64,000 nt of DNA from Streptomyces sp. BK239 (GCF_004217285.1 NZ_SHKS01000003.1:62001-126000), one strand, 5' to 3'; numbered from the stretch's first letter, positions 8,834-17,757 are shown. Numbers and translations: made by a program. The notes: a model not told the origin generated them from the sequence alone.

Positions 8834-9598
8834 TTACGCGCGTGTGTGCCGGGCCGCGTTGGCGTCGATCGCCTCCTTGAGGTGCTCGGCGAGCCCCGGG
8901 CGCATGGAGTCGTAGAACGCCTTGAAGCGCTCGTCCGCGACGTACATCTCGCCCAGGCCCCGGTGCATGTCGTACGGGCACTCGTAGAACCAGCCGCAGA
9001 TGTGCTGCCGGTGCTCCTCGGCCATGTCCATGGCCGCCTCACCGGCCGGGGGCTCCCCGGCGGCCATCAGCGCGTCGTAGCGCTCGCCCCAGTCGGCCAC
9101 CTCGGCCTGCATGCGCTTCCAGTCGTCCTTGGTGTAACGGGCGGCCCGGCGCTGCGACTCGGCGTAGGCCTCGGTGCCGCCCCAGCGCTGTTCGGCCTCC
9201 TCGGCGTACTGCTCGGGGTCCTTGTCCCCGAACACCTCGAACTTCTCCTCCGGTGTCAGGTCGATGCCCATCGTGCGTGCCTCCATGGCGTGTTGGACGG
9301 CCGCCGCCATCTTCCGCAGCTTCTCGATCCGGGCGGTCAGCAGCTCGTGCTGGCGGCGCAGGTGTGCGCGCGGGTCCGCGGCCGGGTCGTCGAGCAGGGC
9401 GGCGACCTCGTCGAGCGGGAAACCGAGCTCGCGGTAGAACAGGATCTGCTGCAGCCGGTCGAGGTCGGCGTCGCTGTAGCGCCGGTGGCCCGCATGGCTG
9501 CGCTCGCTCGGGGTGAGCAGGCCGATGCCGTCGTAGTGGTGCAGCGTGCGCACCGTGACTCCGGCGAAGCCGGCCACCTGTCCCACGGAGTAGCTCAT
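8834..9598 (-). CDS. tipA: TipA-type MerR regulator binding thiopeptides or other drugs
   Basis: A 254-residue transcription activator with an N-terminal MerR winged helix (residues 1-75), a coiled dimer helix, and a C-terminal TipAS antibiotic-binding domain. Met110 (MGIDLTPEEKF) matches the internal start that yields free TipAS in S. lividans. Against S. lividans TipAL recalled from memory, the DNA-binding domain is nearly identical while the drug domain diverges. Cys207 is kept, but the residue equivalent to Cys214, reported as the covalent thiostrepton attachment site, is Gly214 here, and an extra Cys appears at 201. The SD GGGAGCGGAC precedes the ATG at 9598. The gene is probably autoactivated through the palindromic promoter upstream. 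Confidence 0.93.
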   Translation of the reverse strand: MSYSVGQVAGFAGVTVRTLHHYDGIGLLTPSERSHAGHRRYSDADLDRLQQILFYRELGFPLDEVAALLDDPAADPRAHLRRQHELLTARIEKLRKMAAAVQHAMEARTMGIDLTPEEKFEVFGDKDPEQYAEEAEQRWGGTEAYAESQRRAARYTKDDWKRMQAEVADWGERYDALMAAGEPPAGEAAMDMAEEHRQHICGWFYECPYDMHRGLGEMYVADERFKAFYDSMRPGLAEHLKEAIDANAARHTRA

Positions 9599-9667
9599 GT
9601 CGTCCGCTCCCTGATTACGGCCCCGGCGGGCGACGTTCGCCCGGTCGCGGCGCTCGGTACGCGCCCC

Positions 9668-9699
9668 ACGATGGGACCTCACGCGGCGTGAGGTGCAAG
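9668..9699 (-). promoter_or_regulatory. tipA-type MerR promoter
   Basis: Read on the minus strand, a TTGCAC -35 box (9698-9693) is followed after 19 bp by CATCGT (9673-9668) as a poor -10. The spacer holds a perfect inverted repeat, ACCTCACG / CGTGAGGT with a 3-bp centre (9676-9694). The overlong 19-bp spacer with an internal palindrome is the hallmark of MerR-activated promoters, and the sequence closely resembles the S. lividans tipA promoter as I recall it. The tipA start lies 70 bp downstream. Confidence 0.85.
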
Positions 9700-9799
9700 C
9701 CGGTTTCCCCGCCGCGTCGGCTCCTCCGTGCGCCCCGGTCGGCCGACCGACCGCCCGGCTCCGGATGTTGAGTCCGTTTTGTCCGCTTATGGTGAGCCC

Positions 9800-11086
9800 G
9801 TGGCTCAGGACACCGCGCGGCAGACGCCGCCCCCCGCTCCGGCGACCCCGGCTCGCGCGCTGCTGCCGTTGATCCTGCCCGCCCTGGTCGTCGGCGTGGT
9901 GGCGAGCCTGCTGTTCGTCGGCGTGAGCGGGCTGGCCGAACGCCTCCAGGACGTGCTGTGGGGCAACCTGCCGGACGCGCTGGGCATCGGCCGCTACTCC
10001 GTGCTCTGGATGATGGTCATGCTCACCGCGACCGGGATCGCGGTCGGCCTGGTGGTGTGGAAGGCGCCGGGCCACGCCGGTCCCGACCCCGCGACGACGG
10101 GCCTGAACGCGCCCGTACTGCCGCCCGTCGTGCTGCCGGGCCTGCTGGTGGCGACCGTGCTGATGCTGGCCGGCGGTCCGAGCCTCGGCCCCGAGAACCC
10201 GCTCATCGCCGTGAACGTCGGCCTCGCCTACTGGCTGGGCCGGAGGCTGGTGCCCCGCATGCCGGGCCCGGTCTGGCCCGTGCTGGCCGAGGCGGCGACG
10301 ATCGGCGCACTGTTCGGCACGCCGGTGGCGGCGGCGCTGATGATCTCCGAGGCGATGGCGGGGCGGCAGACGAAGGGCCCGTTGTGGGACAGCGTCTTCG
10401 CCCCCCTGGTCGCCGCGGCGGCCGGTTCCTTCACGACCAGCCTGGTGGCCCAGCCGACCTTCGACCTCGACCTTCCCCCGATCGGCCGCCCGGACGGGGG
10501 CGACCTGCTGTCGGCGGTGGTGGTCGCGTCGGCGGGCGCGCTGCTCGCGCTGTGCGCCGTGCGCGCCTTCCCCTACGTCCACGCCGGGTTCGCGCGGCTG
10601 CGGCACCCCATGCTGGCGCTGCCCGTCGGCGGGATCGTCCTGGGCCTCCTGGCGGCCGTGGGCGGCCATCTGACGCTCTTCAAGGGACTGGAGGAGATCG
10701 GGGAGCTCGCGAGCGATCCCGAGGGCTGGACGGCCGGGCAGTTCGCCACGATGACGGTGGTGAAGCTGGCGGCGCTGCTGGTGGCCGCGTCCTGCGGCTT
10801 CCGGGGCGGTCGGATCTTCCCCGCCATCTTCATCGGCACCGCCCTCGGTCTCACCGCCCACGCGCTCGTGCCCGGCGTTCATCCCGCGGTGGGGGTGTCC
10901 GCCGGCGTCCTGGGCGTGCTGCTCGCCATCACCCGGCAGGGCTGGGTGAGCCTCTTCGTCGCCGCCGTCCTGGTGGCTTCCCCCACGATCGTCACCCTGC
11001 TGTGCGTCGCCTCCCTGCCGGCCTGGCTGTTGGTCACGGGCCGGCCGCAGATGCAGCTGCGCGAGGACGGGACATCGGTCCGTTGA
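9800..11086 (+). CDS. ClC family chloride channel/transporter
   Basis: A 428-residue integral membrane protein with roughly ten to twelve hydrophobic segments. It has recognisable ClC signature regions: GPSLGPENPL, equivalent to the GREGP gating-glutamate motif, and GGRIFPAIFIGTALG, equivalent to the GGIFAP motif. Members move chloride, or exchange chloride for protons. The GTG at 9800 (VAQDTARQ) is my start; a longer frame begins at 9728 but would run close to the tipA promoter. The start call is moderate because no strong ribosome-binding site is visible. It is followed after 85 bp by glutamate decarboxylase on the same strand. In E. coli a ClC acts as an electrical shunt for glutamate-dependent acid resistance, so the pairing may be functional. 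Confidence 0.85.
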   Translation: MAQDTARQTPPPAPATPARALLPLILPALVVGVVASLLFVGVSGLAERLQDVLWGNLPDALGIGRYSVLWMMVMLTATGIAVGLVVWKAPGHAGPDPATTGLNAPVLPPVVLPGLLVATVLMLAGGPSLGPENPLIAVNVGLAYWLGRRLVPRMPGPVWPVLAEAATIGALFGTPVAAALMISEAMAGRQTKGPLWDSVFAPLVAAAAGSFTTSLVAQPTFDLDLPPIGRPDGGDLLSAVVVASAGALLALCAVRAFPYVHAGFARLRHPMLALPVGGIVLGLLAAVGGHLTLFKGLEEIGELASDPEGWTAGQFATMTVVKLAALLVAASCGFRGGRIFPAIFIGTALGLTAHALVPGVHPAVGVSAGVLGVLLAITRQGWVSLFVAAVLVASPTIVTLLCVASLPAWLLVTGRPQMQLREDGTSVR

Positions 11087-11171
11087 GCGCCGCCGCCTTC
11101 CCCGCCTCGCCCGTTCCGCGTCCATCCGTTTCCGCGTCCCGATTCGTTCCGTCTGCCGAGGAGTGACTTCC

Positions 11172-12569
11172 ATGCCCCTGCACAAGGGTTCCCGTCCCGA
11201 CGACCGCCAGCTCTCCGTCAACCCGTTCTACGGCGTCGCGGACCCCGTCGGCGGGATGACCGAGTCGCCGCCCAAGCACCGGCTTCCGGACGCCCCGACG
11301 CCGCCCGCGACGGCGTACCAGCTGGTCCACGACGAGCTGATGCTGGACGGCAACTCCCGGCTGAACCTGGCCACCTTCGTCACCACCTGGATGGAGCCGG
11401 AGGCCGGGAGGCTGATGGCGGAGTGCCGGGACAAGAACATGATCGACAAGGACGAGTACCCGCGCACCGCCGAACTGGAGCGGCGCTGTGTGGCGATGCT
11501 CGCCGACCTGTGGAACGCGCCCGACCCCTCGGGCGCCGTGGGCTGCTCGACGACCGGGTCGAGCGAGGCGTGCATGCTCGCCGGGATGGCCCTCAAGCGG
11601 CGCTGGAGCGCGCGCGGCCAGAAGCCCGGCGCCAGGCCGAACCTGGTCATGGGCGTCAACGTCCAGGTGTGCTGGGACAAGTTCTGCACCTTCTGGGAGG
11701 TGGAGCCCCGTCAGGTCCCCATGGAGGGCGACCGCTTCCACCTCGACCCGCAGGCCGCCGCCGAGCTGTGCGACGAGAACACCATCGGGGTGGTCGGCGT
11801 CCTCGGCTCGACCTTCGACGGCTCCTACGAGCCGATCGCGGACCTGTGCGCCGCGCTCGACGCCCTCCAGGAGCGCACCGGCTTCGACGTCCCGGTGCAC
11901 GTCGACGGGGCGTCCGGGGCGATGGTCGCGCCCTTCCTCGACGAGGACCTGGTGTGGGACTTCCGCCTCCCGCGCGTGGCGTCGATCAACACCTCGGGGC
12001 ACAAGTACGGGCTGGTCTATCCCGGGGTCGGCTGGGCGCTGTGGCGCGACGCCGCCGCCCTGCCCGAGGAACTCGTCTTCCGCGTCAACTACCTGGGCGG
12101 TGACATGCCGACCTTCGCGCTGAACTTCTCGCGCCCGGGGGCCCAGGTCGTCGCGCAGTACTACACCTTCCTGCGGCTCGGGCGGGAGGGCTTCCGGGCC
12201 GTGCAGCACTCCGCGCGCGAGGTGGCCCGGAGCATCGCCGACCGGGTGGCGGAGCTGGGCGACTTCCGGCTGCTGACCCGGGGCGACGAGCTGCCCGTCT
12301 TCGCCTTCACCACCGCTCCGGAGGTGGAGTCGTACGACGTCTTCGACGTGTCCCGGCGGCTGCGGGAGAGCGGCTGGCTGGTGCCCGCGTACACCTTCCC
12401 GCCGAACCGGGAGGACCTCTCCGTGCTGCGCGTCGTGTGCCGCAACGGCTTCTCGACCGACCTGGCCGACCTGTTCGTGGACGACCTGTCCCGGCTGCTG
12501 CCGGAACTGCGCCGCCAGCCTCACCCGCTGACCCGGGACAAGGCGGCGGCGACGGGGTTCCATCACTAG
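11172..12569 (+). CDS. gadB: Glutamate decarboxylase
   Basis: A PLP enzyme converting glutamate to GABA and CO2 while consuming a proton. The 465-residue protein matches the bacterial GadB family in length and order: substrate-binding N-terminus, HVDGASG (D245 contacting the PLP ring), and SINTSGHKYG with the Schiff-base lysine K278. The C-terminus ends GFHH. E. coli GadB ends in FKHT, where His465 plugs the active site at neutral pH, so a terminal histidine here may play a similar part (inference). The ATG at 11172 has GAGGAG about ten bases upstream. No GABA/glutamate antiporter is adjacent. It converges with the ABC exporter operon, leaving only 16 bp. Confidence 0.93.
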   Translation: MPLHKGSRPDDRQLSVNPFYGVADPVGGMTESPPKHRLPDAPTPPATAYQLVHDELMLDGNSRLNLATFVTTWMEPEAGRLMAECRDKNMIDKDEYPRTAELERRCVAMLADLWNAPDPSGAVGCSTTGSSEACMLAGMALKRRWSARGQKPGARPNLVMGVNVQVCWDKFCTFWEVEPRQVPMEGDRFHLDPQAAAELCDENTIGVVGVLGSTFDGSYEPIADLCAALDALQERTGFDVPVHVDGASGAMVAPFLDEDLVWDFRLPRVASINTSGHKYGLVYPGVGWALWRDAAALPEELVFRVNYLGGDMPTFALNFSRPGAQVVAQYYTFLRLGREGFRAVQHSAREVARSIADRVAELGDFRLLTRGDELPVFAFTTAPEVESYDVFDVSRRLRESGWLVPAYTFPPNREDLSVLRVVCRNGFSTDLADLFVDDLSRLLPELRRQPHPLTRDKAAATGFHH

Positions 12570-12585
12570 TGCCGGGGCGGGGCGG

Positions 12586-13347
12586 TCAGCGGCTCATGCG
12601 AGTGAACCTGCGGACCGCCAGCGGGAAGAAGACGGCCAGCAGGGCCAGGGGCCACAGCAGGGCGGGCCAGATGTGGCCGGGAGCGCCGCCGGGGGCGCCG
12701 AGGAGGTCCCGTACCGCCGTCGCCGTGTGGGACATGGGGTTCCACTCGACGAGGGCGCCCAGCCAGGCCGGCATGGACTCGGGGGCGGCGAAGGCGTTGG
12801 AGAGGAAGCCGACCGGCCAGACCAGGATCTGCACGGCCTGGACCATCTCCGGCCTGCCCGCCACCAGCGCCAGGTGGATGCCGATCCACAGCATCGCGAA
12901 CCGGAACAGGAGCAGGAGTCCCACGGCGCCCAGGAAGTCTCCGAAGCCGCCGTGCGCACGCCACCCGAGCGCGTACGCGACGGCGAGCAGCACGGCCAGG
13001 CCCACCGCCGACTGGAGCATGTCGGCCGCCGAACGGCCCACCAGGACCGCGCCGTCGGCCATGGGCATCGACCGGAAGCGGTCGACGACGCCCTTGTTCA
13101 CGTCCTGGGTGACGGCGAGCATCGTGCTCTCCAGGCCGAAGGCCATGGTGAGCGCGAGCATGCCGGGGAGCAGGTAGTCGAGGTAGCCGCCGCTCACCCC
13201 GCGGCCGCCGCCGACCAGGTAGCCGAACATCAGCAGCAGCATCACCGGGAAGACGAGCCCGACGGCCACCCGGCCGGGCTGCCGCGCCCAGTGGGCGAGT
13301 TCGCGCCGGGTCATGGTCCAGGAATCGGTCAGCGCGTACGTGTTCAC
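12586..13347 (-). CDS. ABC transporter permease (DrrB-like, ABC-2 type)
   Basis: A 253-residue ABC-2 type permease with six predicted membrane segments and the family core around [36 protein letters not shown]. It resembles DrrB, the daunorubicin exporter permease. The GTG start at 13347 overlaps the stop of the ATPase gene in a GTGA arrangement, so the two are translationally coupled and surely form one exporter. The substrate is unknown. The gene ends 16 bp from the convergent glutamate decarboxylase. Confidence 0.9.
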   Translation of the reverse strand: MNTYALTDSWTMTRRELAHWARQPGRVAVGLVFPVMLLLMFGYLVGGGRGVSGGYLDYLLPGMLALTMAFGLESTMLAVTQDVNKGVVDRFRSMPMADGAVLVGRSAADMLQSAVGLAVLLAVAYALGWRAHGGFGDFLGAVGLLLLFRFAMLWIGIHLALVAGRPEMVQAVQILVWPVGFLSNAFAAPESMPAWLGALVEWNPMSHTATAVRDLLGAPGGAPGHIWPALLWPLALLAVFFPLAVRRFTRMSR

Positions 13348-14324
13348 ACGGCCTCCTTCACACGCTTGCCCACGGGGGCGCCCGAACCGTCGCGGGCTCC
13401 GGTCAGATGCAGGAACACCTCGTCGAGGGTGGGGCGGCGCAGGGCCACGTCCTCCGCCTCGATGCCGGCCTCCTCCAGCGCGCGCACGACCCCGGAGAGG
13501 GCCGCCATCCGGTCGGTGACGGGGGCGCTGAGCAGACGGCGGTCGGCGTCGACCGAGACGGTGTCCTTGGGCACGGGCAGCAGGGCGAGCGCCGCGCCGA
13601 GATGGCCCTCGTCGCGCAGGACGACGTCGATGCGGTCGCCGCCCGTCAGCGACTTCAGCTCGTCCGGGGCGCCCTCGGCGATGACGTCGCCGTGGTCGAG
13701 GACGCTGACGCGGTCCGCGAGCCGGTCCGCCTCCTCCAGGTACTGGGTGGTCAGGACGACGGTGGTGCCGCCGCCGACCAGGGAGCGGACGGCGGACCAC
13801 ACCTCTGCGCGCCCGCGCGGGTCCAGGCCGGTCGTCGGCTCGTCCAGGAAGAGCACCTCCGGGTCTCTGATCAGCGAGGCCGCCAGGTCCAGCCGGCGCC
13901 GCATGCCGCCGCTGTAGGCGCGCACCGGCTTGCGGCCGGTGTCGGCGAGCTCGAAGCGCTCCAGGAGTTCGCCGGCCCGCACGCGCGCGTGGCGGGCGCC
14001 GAGGTGGTGCAGCCGGCCGAACATCTCCAGGTTCTGACGGCCGTCCAGTTCCTCGTCCAGCGCCGCGTGCTGGCCCAGCAGCCCGATGCGCAGCCGGACC
14101 TCCCGTGCCTGCCGGACCACGTCGTGGCCGGCCACCTCGACGCGGCCGGAGTCGGGCCGAAGCAGGGTGGCGAGGATCCTGACCAGGGTGGTCTTGCCCG
14201 CGCCGTTCGGGCCGAGCACCCCGTGGACCGTGCCGCGGGCGACCGTGAGGCCGAGCCCGTCCAGCGCCTGGGTGTCTCCGTACCTCTTGCGCACGTCCTC
14301 GACGATGATCGCCGCGTCGGCCAT
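13344..14324 (-). CDS. ABC transporter ATP-binding protein (DrrA-like)
   Basis: A 326-residue cytoplasmic ATPase subunit with Walker [10 protein letters not shown] (residues 38-46), signature [12 protein letters not shown] (137-148), Walker [14 protein letters not shown] (157-169) and the DrrA-type C-terminal domain. It pairs with the downstream overlapping permease to form a drug or lipid exporter. The ATG at 14324 is preceded by GGGGGAGCGGC. Upstream lie two adjacent palindromes and then padR on the same strand, so expression is very likely controlled by that PadR protein. Confidence 0.93.
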   Translation of the reverse strand: MADAAIIVEDVRKRYGDTQALDGLGLTVARGTVHGVLGPNGAGKTTLVRILATLLRPDSGRVEVAGHDVVRQAREVRLRIGLLGQHAALDEELDGRQNLEMFGRLHHLGARHARVRAGELLERFELADTGRKPVRAYSGGMRRRLDLAASLIRDPEVLFLDEPTTGLDPRGRAEVWSAVRSLVGGGTTVVLTTQYLEEADRLADRVSVLDHGDVIAEGAPDELKSLTGGDRIDVVLRDEGHLGAALALLPVPKDTVSVDADRRLLSAPVTDRMAALSGVVRALEEAGIEAEDVALRRPTLDEVFLHLTGARDGSGAPVGKRVKEAV

Positions 14325-14344
14325 GCCGCTCCCCCAATCGTCGC

Positions 14345-14378
14345 CTTGCCGGTCGGCAAGCTAGTCAAAGTTGACTAG
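14345..14378. promoter_or_regulatory. Two abutting palindromes, probable PadR operator
   Basis: CTTGCCG-GT-CGGCAAG (14345-14360) directly abuts CTAGTCAA-AG-TTGACTAG (14361-14378); both are perfect. They sit 20-54 bp upstream of the ABC ATPase start. The second palindrome carries TTGACT in both directions and could also act as a -35 element. A related site recurs at the end of padR. Confidence 0.7.
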
Positions 14379-14407
14379 AGATCCAACGTAATACCCGGAC
14401 CTCCAGT

Positions 14408-14423
14408 CGTCAAACTTGATTAG
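14408..14423. promoter_or_regulatory. Second, imperfect copy of the TCAA-N2-TTGA operator
   Basis: The core TCAA-AC-TTGA (14410-14419) followed by TTAG copies the CTAGTCAA-AG-TTGACTAG palindrome found 32 bp away. It overlaps the stop codon of padR. Two spaced copies before the exporter operon suggest cooperative repressor binding. Confidence 0.55.
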
Positions 14424-15061
14424 CGGGCGTCCTCCGGATGCCGCTCCCCTGTGGCGTACGGGTTCTCCTGCCCGTCGGTGAGGACGCCGACGAACGGCTC
14501 GCCCTCACCGGCGAAGGTGTACGCGCCGCCCTCGATGCGCGCGATCAGCCCACGGGTCCACTCGGCCTCCGCGTCGGCCGTGTGGACCCAGAGGTTCATG
14601 ATCTCGCCGATGTGCCCGAGCTGAGCCGGCCCCTGCTCGGGCACGTAGTGCTCGGTCACGGCGGAGCGCCACTCCTCGATGCGCCGGATCCGCTCCTGAA
14701 GCAGACCGACGGCCTCGGCGCGGGGCAGGTCGACGATGAAGCCGATGGCCGCCGACTTGACGTCCATCTTCTGGTCGTAGGCGGTCAGCGCCTCGCGGAC
14801 CAGCCGGAGGTACTCCTCGACGCCGCGGTCGGTGATCTCGTACTCGGTGCGGGGCGGGCCGCCGGCGGTGGACGGCGCGACCTCGTGCTCGTGCAGCAGG
14901 CCCTGCTTCGCCATCTGCTTGAGGGCGTGGTAGATCGACCCGGGCTTGGCGGTGGACCACTCGTGCGCGCCCCAGTACTCCAGGTCGTTGCGCACCTGGT
15001 AGCCGTGGGCCCGCCCGTGCTGGCGGACGGCGCCGAGCACGAGGAGACGGATCGCTGACAT
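14420..15061 (-). CDS. PadR family transcriptional regulator
   Basis: A 213-residue repressor-type protein with the N-terminal PadR winged helix (MSAIRLLVLGAV, GSIYHALKQMAKQGLL, RTEYEITDRG) and a C-terminal helical effector and dimer region with aromatic residues. Proteins of this family often regulate a neighbouring multidrug ABC exporter, and this gene lies directly upstream of one, with palindromes between. The ATG at 15061 starts exactly at the conserved winged helix; the longer upstream frame has no coding character. It is 50 bp downstream of the aldehyde dehydrogenase gene on the same strand. Confidence 0.9.
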   Translation of the reverse strand: MSAIRLLVLGAVRQHGRAHGYQVRNDLEYWGAHEWSTAKPGSIYHALKQMAKQGLLHEHEVAPSTAGGPPRTEYEITDRGVEEYLRLVREALTAYDQKMDVKSAAIGFIVDLPRAEAVGLLQERIRRIEEWRSAVTEHYVPEQGPAQLGHIGEIMNLWVHTADAEAEWTRGLIARIEGGAYTFAGEGEPFVGVLTDGQENPYATGERHPEDAR

Positions 15062-15111
15062 GCCGTCCAGGGTAGGCGGCGCCGGACGGGCCCCGGCGCC
15101 GCACCCCGGGG

Positions 15112-16572
15112 TCAGAAGGGGAAGCGGCTGCGGCCGTGCTGGACCGAGATCCACTTCGTGGTGGTGAAGGCCTCCACGGTCGTCTCGCCGTTGAGGCGGC
15201 CGACGCCGGAGTTCTTCTCGCCACCGAAGGGGACGATCGGCTCGTCGGCGACCGTGGCGTCGTTGACGTGGAACATGCCGGTGACGATCCGCTTGGCGAA
15301 GGCGACGCCGCGCTCGATGTCACCGGTGTGGACGGCGCCGCTCAGGCCGTAGGGCGTGTCGTTGGCGATGCGCAGCGCCTCGTCCTCGCCGTCGAAGGTG
15401 TTGATGAAGGCGACCGGCCCGAACACCTCCTGCTGGAGCAGTGCGGAGTCGAGGGGCAGACCGGACAGGACGGACGGCTCGACGACGTTCTCCGCGGTCG
15501 TGCCGTGCAGCAGGGCGGTGGCGCCTTCGGCGAGGGCCTGCTCGACGGCTGCGGACACCGCCTCCGCCTGCTGGGAGTTGATGAGCGGGCCGATCAGGGT
15601 CTGCGGGTCGCGCGGGTCGCCGGCCTTGAGGGTGCGCACCTTGGCGACGAACTTCTCGGTGAACTCGTCGGCGATCGAACGGTCGACCAGGATGCGGTTG
15701 GCGGCCATGCACACCTGGCCCTGGTGGACGTAGCGGCTGAAGACGGCGGCGTCGACCGCGTAGTCGACGTCGGCGTCGTCGAGGACGACGAAGGCGCTGT
15801 TGCCGCCGAGTTCGATGATGGACCGCTTGAAGTGCGAGGCGGCGACCGTGGCGACATGGCGGCCGACCTTGTCGGAGCCGGTGAAGGAGATGACCCGCGG
15901 GACGGGGTGCTCCAGGAAGGCGTCGCCGATCTCGGCGATGTCGGTGACGACCACGTTCAGCAGGCCGGGCGGCAGGCCCGCGTCCTCGAACAGCTTGGCG
16001 ATCACGGTGCCGCCGGCGATCGGGGTGTTCTGGTGCGGCTTGAGCACCACGCCGTTGCCGAGGGCCAGCGCGGGGGCGACGGACTTCAGCGACAGCAGGA
16101 ACGGCACGTTGAAGGGGCTGATCACACCGACGACGCCGACCGGTTCGCGGTAGACGCGGTTCTCCTTGCCGTCGACCGGCGAGGGGACGATCCGGCCCTC
16201 GGGGCGCAGCGCCAGGTGGATCGACTCGCGCAGGAACTCCTTGGCGAGGTGCAGTTCGAAGGCCGCCTTGCCGAACGTGCCGCCGGCCTCGTCGACGAGG
16301 ATCTCGCTGATCTCCGTCTCGCGCTCCTCGACCAGCCGCAGCACCTTCTCGAAGACCGCGCGGCGGGCGTAGGCGTTGGTGGCGGCCCACTCCTTCTGGG
16401 CGCGGGCGGCGGCCCGGTAGGCCTGATCCACCTCGTCGACGGTGGCTATGGTGATCGAGGCGAGCTTCTCGCCGTCGTAGGGGTTGAAGTCGATGATGTC
16501 CCAGGAGCCTGTGCCCGGACGCCACTCCCCGTCGATGTACTGCTGGGCCAGGTCGGTCAGATAGGACGCCAT
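15112..16572 (-). CDS. NAD(P)-dependent aldehyde dehydrogenase (benzaldehyde/vanillin type)
   Basis: A 486-residue cytoplasmic enzyme oxidising an aldehyde to a carboxylic acid. Catalytic residues are present: N155 in SPFNVPF, general base E254 in IIELGGNSAF, and nucleophile C288 in GQVCMAANR. The N-terminus and overall sequence are closest to aromatic-aldehyde (benzaldehyde/vanillin/salicylaldehyde) dehydrogenases; the exact substrate is inference. The ATG at 16572 has GAGGGAT just upstream. A perfect 8-bp inverted repeat about 65 bp upstream may be its operator. Confidence 0.9.
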   Translation of the reverse strand: MASYLTDLAQQYIDGEWRPGTGSWDIIDFNPYDGEKLASITIATVDEVDQAYRAAARAQKEWAATNAYARRAVFEKVLRLVEERETEISEILVDEAGGTFGKAAFELHLAKEFLRESIHLALRPEGRIVPSPVDGKENRVYREPVGVVGVISPFNVPFLLSLKSVAPALALGNGVVLKPHQNTPIAGGTVIAKLFEDAGLPPGLLNVVVTDIAEIGDAFLEHPVPRVISFTGSDKVGRHVATVAASHFKRSIIELGGNSAFVVLDDADVDYAVDAAVFSRYVHQGQVCMAANRILVDRSIADEFTEKFVAKVRTLKAGDPRDPQTLIGPLINSQQAEAVSAAVEQALAEGATALLHGTTAENVVEPSVLSGLPLDSALLQQEVFGPVAFINTFDGEDEALRIANDTPYGLSGAVHTGDIERGVAFAKRIVTGMFHVNDATVADEPIVPFGGEKNSGVGRLNGETTVEAFTTTKWISVQHGRSRFPF

Positions 16573-16635
16573 GTGATCCCTCAATCCCCTGATGTGATCG
16601 GTTCCGCTCGACTGCGTTCGGTAATCACGATCTGA

Positions 16636-16657
16636 TCACACGTCATGGTACGTGTGA
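16636..16657. promoter_or_regulatory. Palindrome upstream of aldehyde dehydrogenase
   Basis: Perfect 8-bp arms TCACACGT / ACGTGTGA around CATGGT. It lies in the 108-bp gap between the aldehyde dehydrogenase start and the end of the XRE gene, in AT-rich sequence, as expected of an operator. The binding protein is unknown. Confidence 0.55.
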
Positions 16658-16680
16658 GACAAGGGAGTTGGGAGTGACGC

Positions 16681-17541
16681 TCAGGACAACTGCAACAGGC
16701 CGCGCAGCAGGTCCCGGCTCTCGTCGGGGCCCGGTCCTTCCTGCTGGAGCTCCTTCAGCGCCTGCTCGTACTGGGCGACGTCCTCGCGCTTGTCCAGGTA
16801 CAGCGCACTGGTGAGCTGCTCCAGGTAGACCACGTCCGACAGGTCGGACTCCGGGAAGCTGAGGATCGTGAACGCCCCGCTCTCCCCCGCGTGGCCGCCG
16901 AAGCTGAACGGCATGATCTGCAGCCGTACGTTGGGCCGCTCGGAGATCTCGATCAGGTGCTGGAGCTGCCCGCGCATCACCTCGCGGTCGCCGTACGGCC
17001 GGCGCAGGGCCGCCTCGTCGAGGACGATGTGGACGTCGGGGGCGTTCTCCGCCACGAGGTACTTCTGCCGCTCCAGCCGCAGGGCCACGCGCCGGTCGAC
17101 GTCGGCCGCGCTCGCCCCCTTCATACCGCGCCGCACGACCGCGTGCGCGTACGCCTCCGTCTGCAGCAGCCCGTGCACGAACTGCACCTCGTAGGCGCGG
17201 ATCAGCGCTGCCGCGCCTTCCAGACCGACGTACGTGGGGAACCAGTTGGGGAGCACGTCGGAGTAACTGTGCCACCACCCGGCCACGTTGGCCTCGCGGG
17301 CGAGTCCGACCAGCGCCTGGCGTTCCGCCTCGTCCGTGATCCCGTAGAGCGTCAACAGGTCTTCCACGTCCCGCGTCTTGAAGCTCACCCGGCCCAGTTC
17401 CATACGGCTGATCTTCGACTCCGAGGCGCGGATGGAGTACCCGGCCGCCTCGCGTGTGATGCCGCGCGTCTCGCGCAGCCGCCGTAGTTGCGAACCGAGC
17501 AGCATGCGCCGCACCACCGATCCGGGCTCTCCCGCGCTCAC
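16681..17541 (-). CDS. XRE family regulator with DUF5753-type C-terminal domain
   Basis: A 286-residue protein with an N-terminal Cro/C1-type helix-turn-helix (LLGSQLRRLRETRGITREAA, residues about 14-70) and the C-terminal domain found in the large Streptomyces XRE family. That domain is recognised by segments such as FVHGLLQTEAYAHAV, RQKYLV and IMPFSFGGHAG. The GTG at 17541 is favoured because a GGGGAGG-type site precedes it. These regulators commonly occur beside a DUF397 protein and an RsbW-like ATPase, as here; whiJ-type loci in Streptomyces development are the best-known case. The gene is divergent from the ATP-binding protein, with 316 bp between. Confidence 0.9.
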   Translation of the reverse strand: MSAGEPGSVVRRMLLGSQLRRLRETRGITREAAGYSIRASESKISRMELGRVSFKTRDVEDLLTLYGITDEAERQALVGLAREANVAGWWHSYSDVLPNWFPTYVGLEGAAALIRAYEVQFVHGLLQTEAYAHAVVRRGMKGASAADVDRRVALRLERQKYLVAENAPDVHIVLDEAALRRPYGDREVMRGQLQHLIEISERPNVRLQIMPFSFGGHAGESGAFTILSFPESDLSDVVYLEQLTSALYLDKREDVAQYEQALKELQQEGPGPDESRDLLRGLLQLS

Positions 17542-17757
17542 TTTCGCCAGCCTCCCCAGCCGTTCCCAGGGCCCGCAGTCTGCCACTAAAACACTTCGAG
17601 CAGTACTCGTCCGGTTACAGAGATGAAAGAAGCCAAGGATACGCACGGAACGACGCGAGGGAAGGGTGAGGAGAAAGCAAGGGAAGTCCCTATGAACAGC
17701 GAGAGTATGGCGGAAAAAATGGCCAAGAAGCGGTACGGGCAGGTCCATTTCGGTCAG

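Noticed and set aside
12586..14337. 583-residue frame spanning both ABC genes
   Set aside because: Only its last 253 residues are protein-like (the permease); the first part is out of frame with the ATPase, so it is not a fusion.
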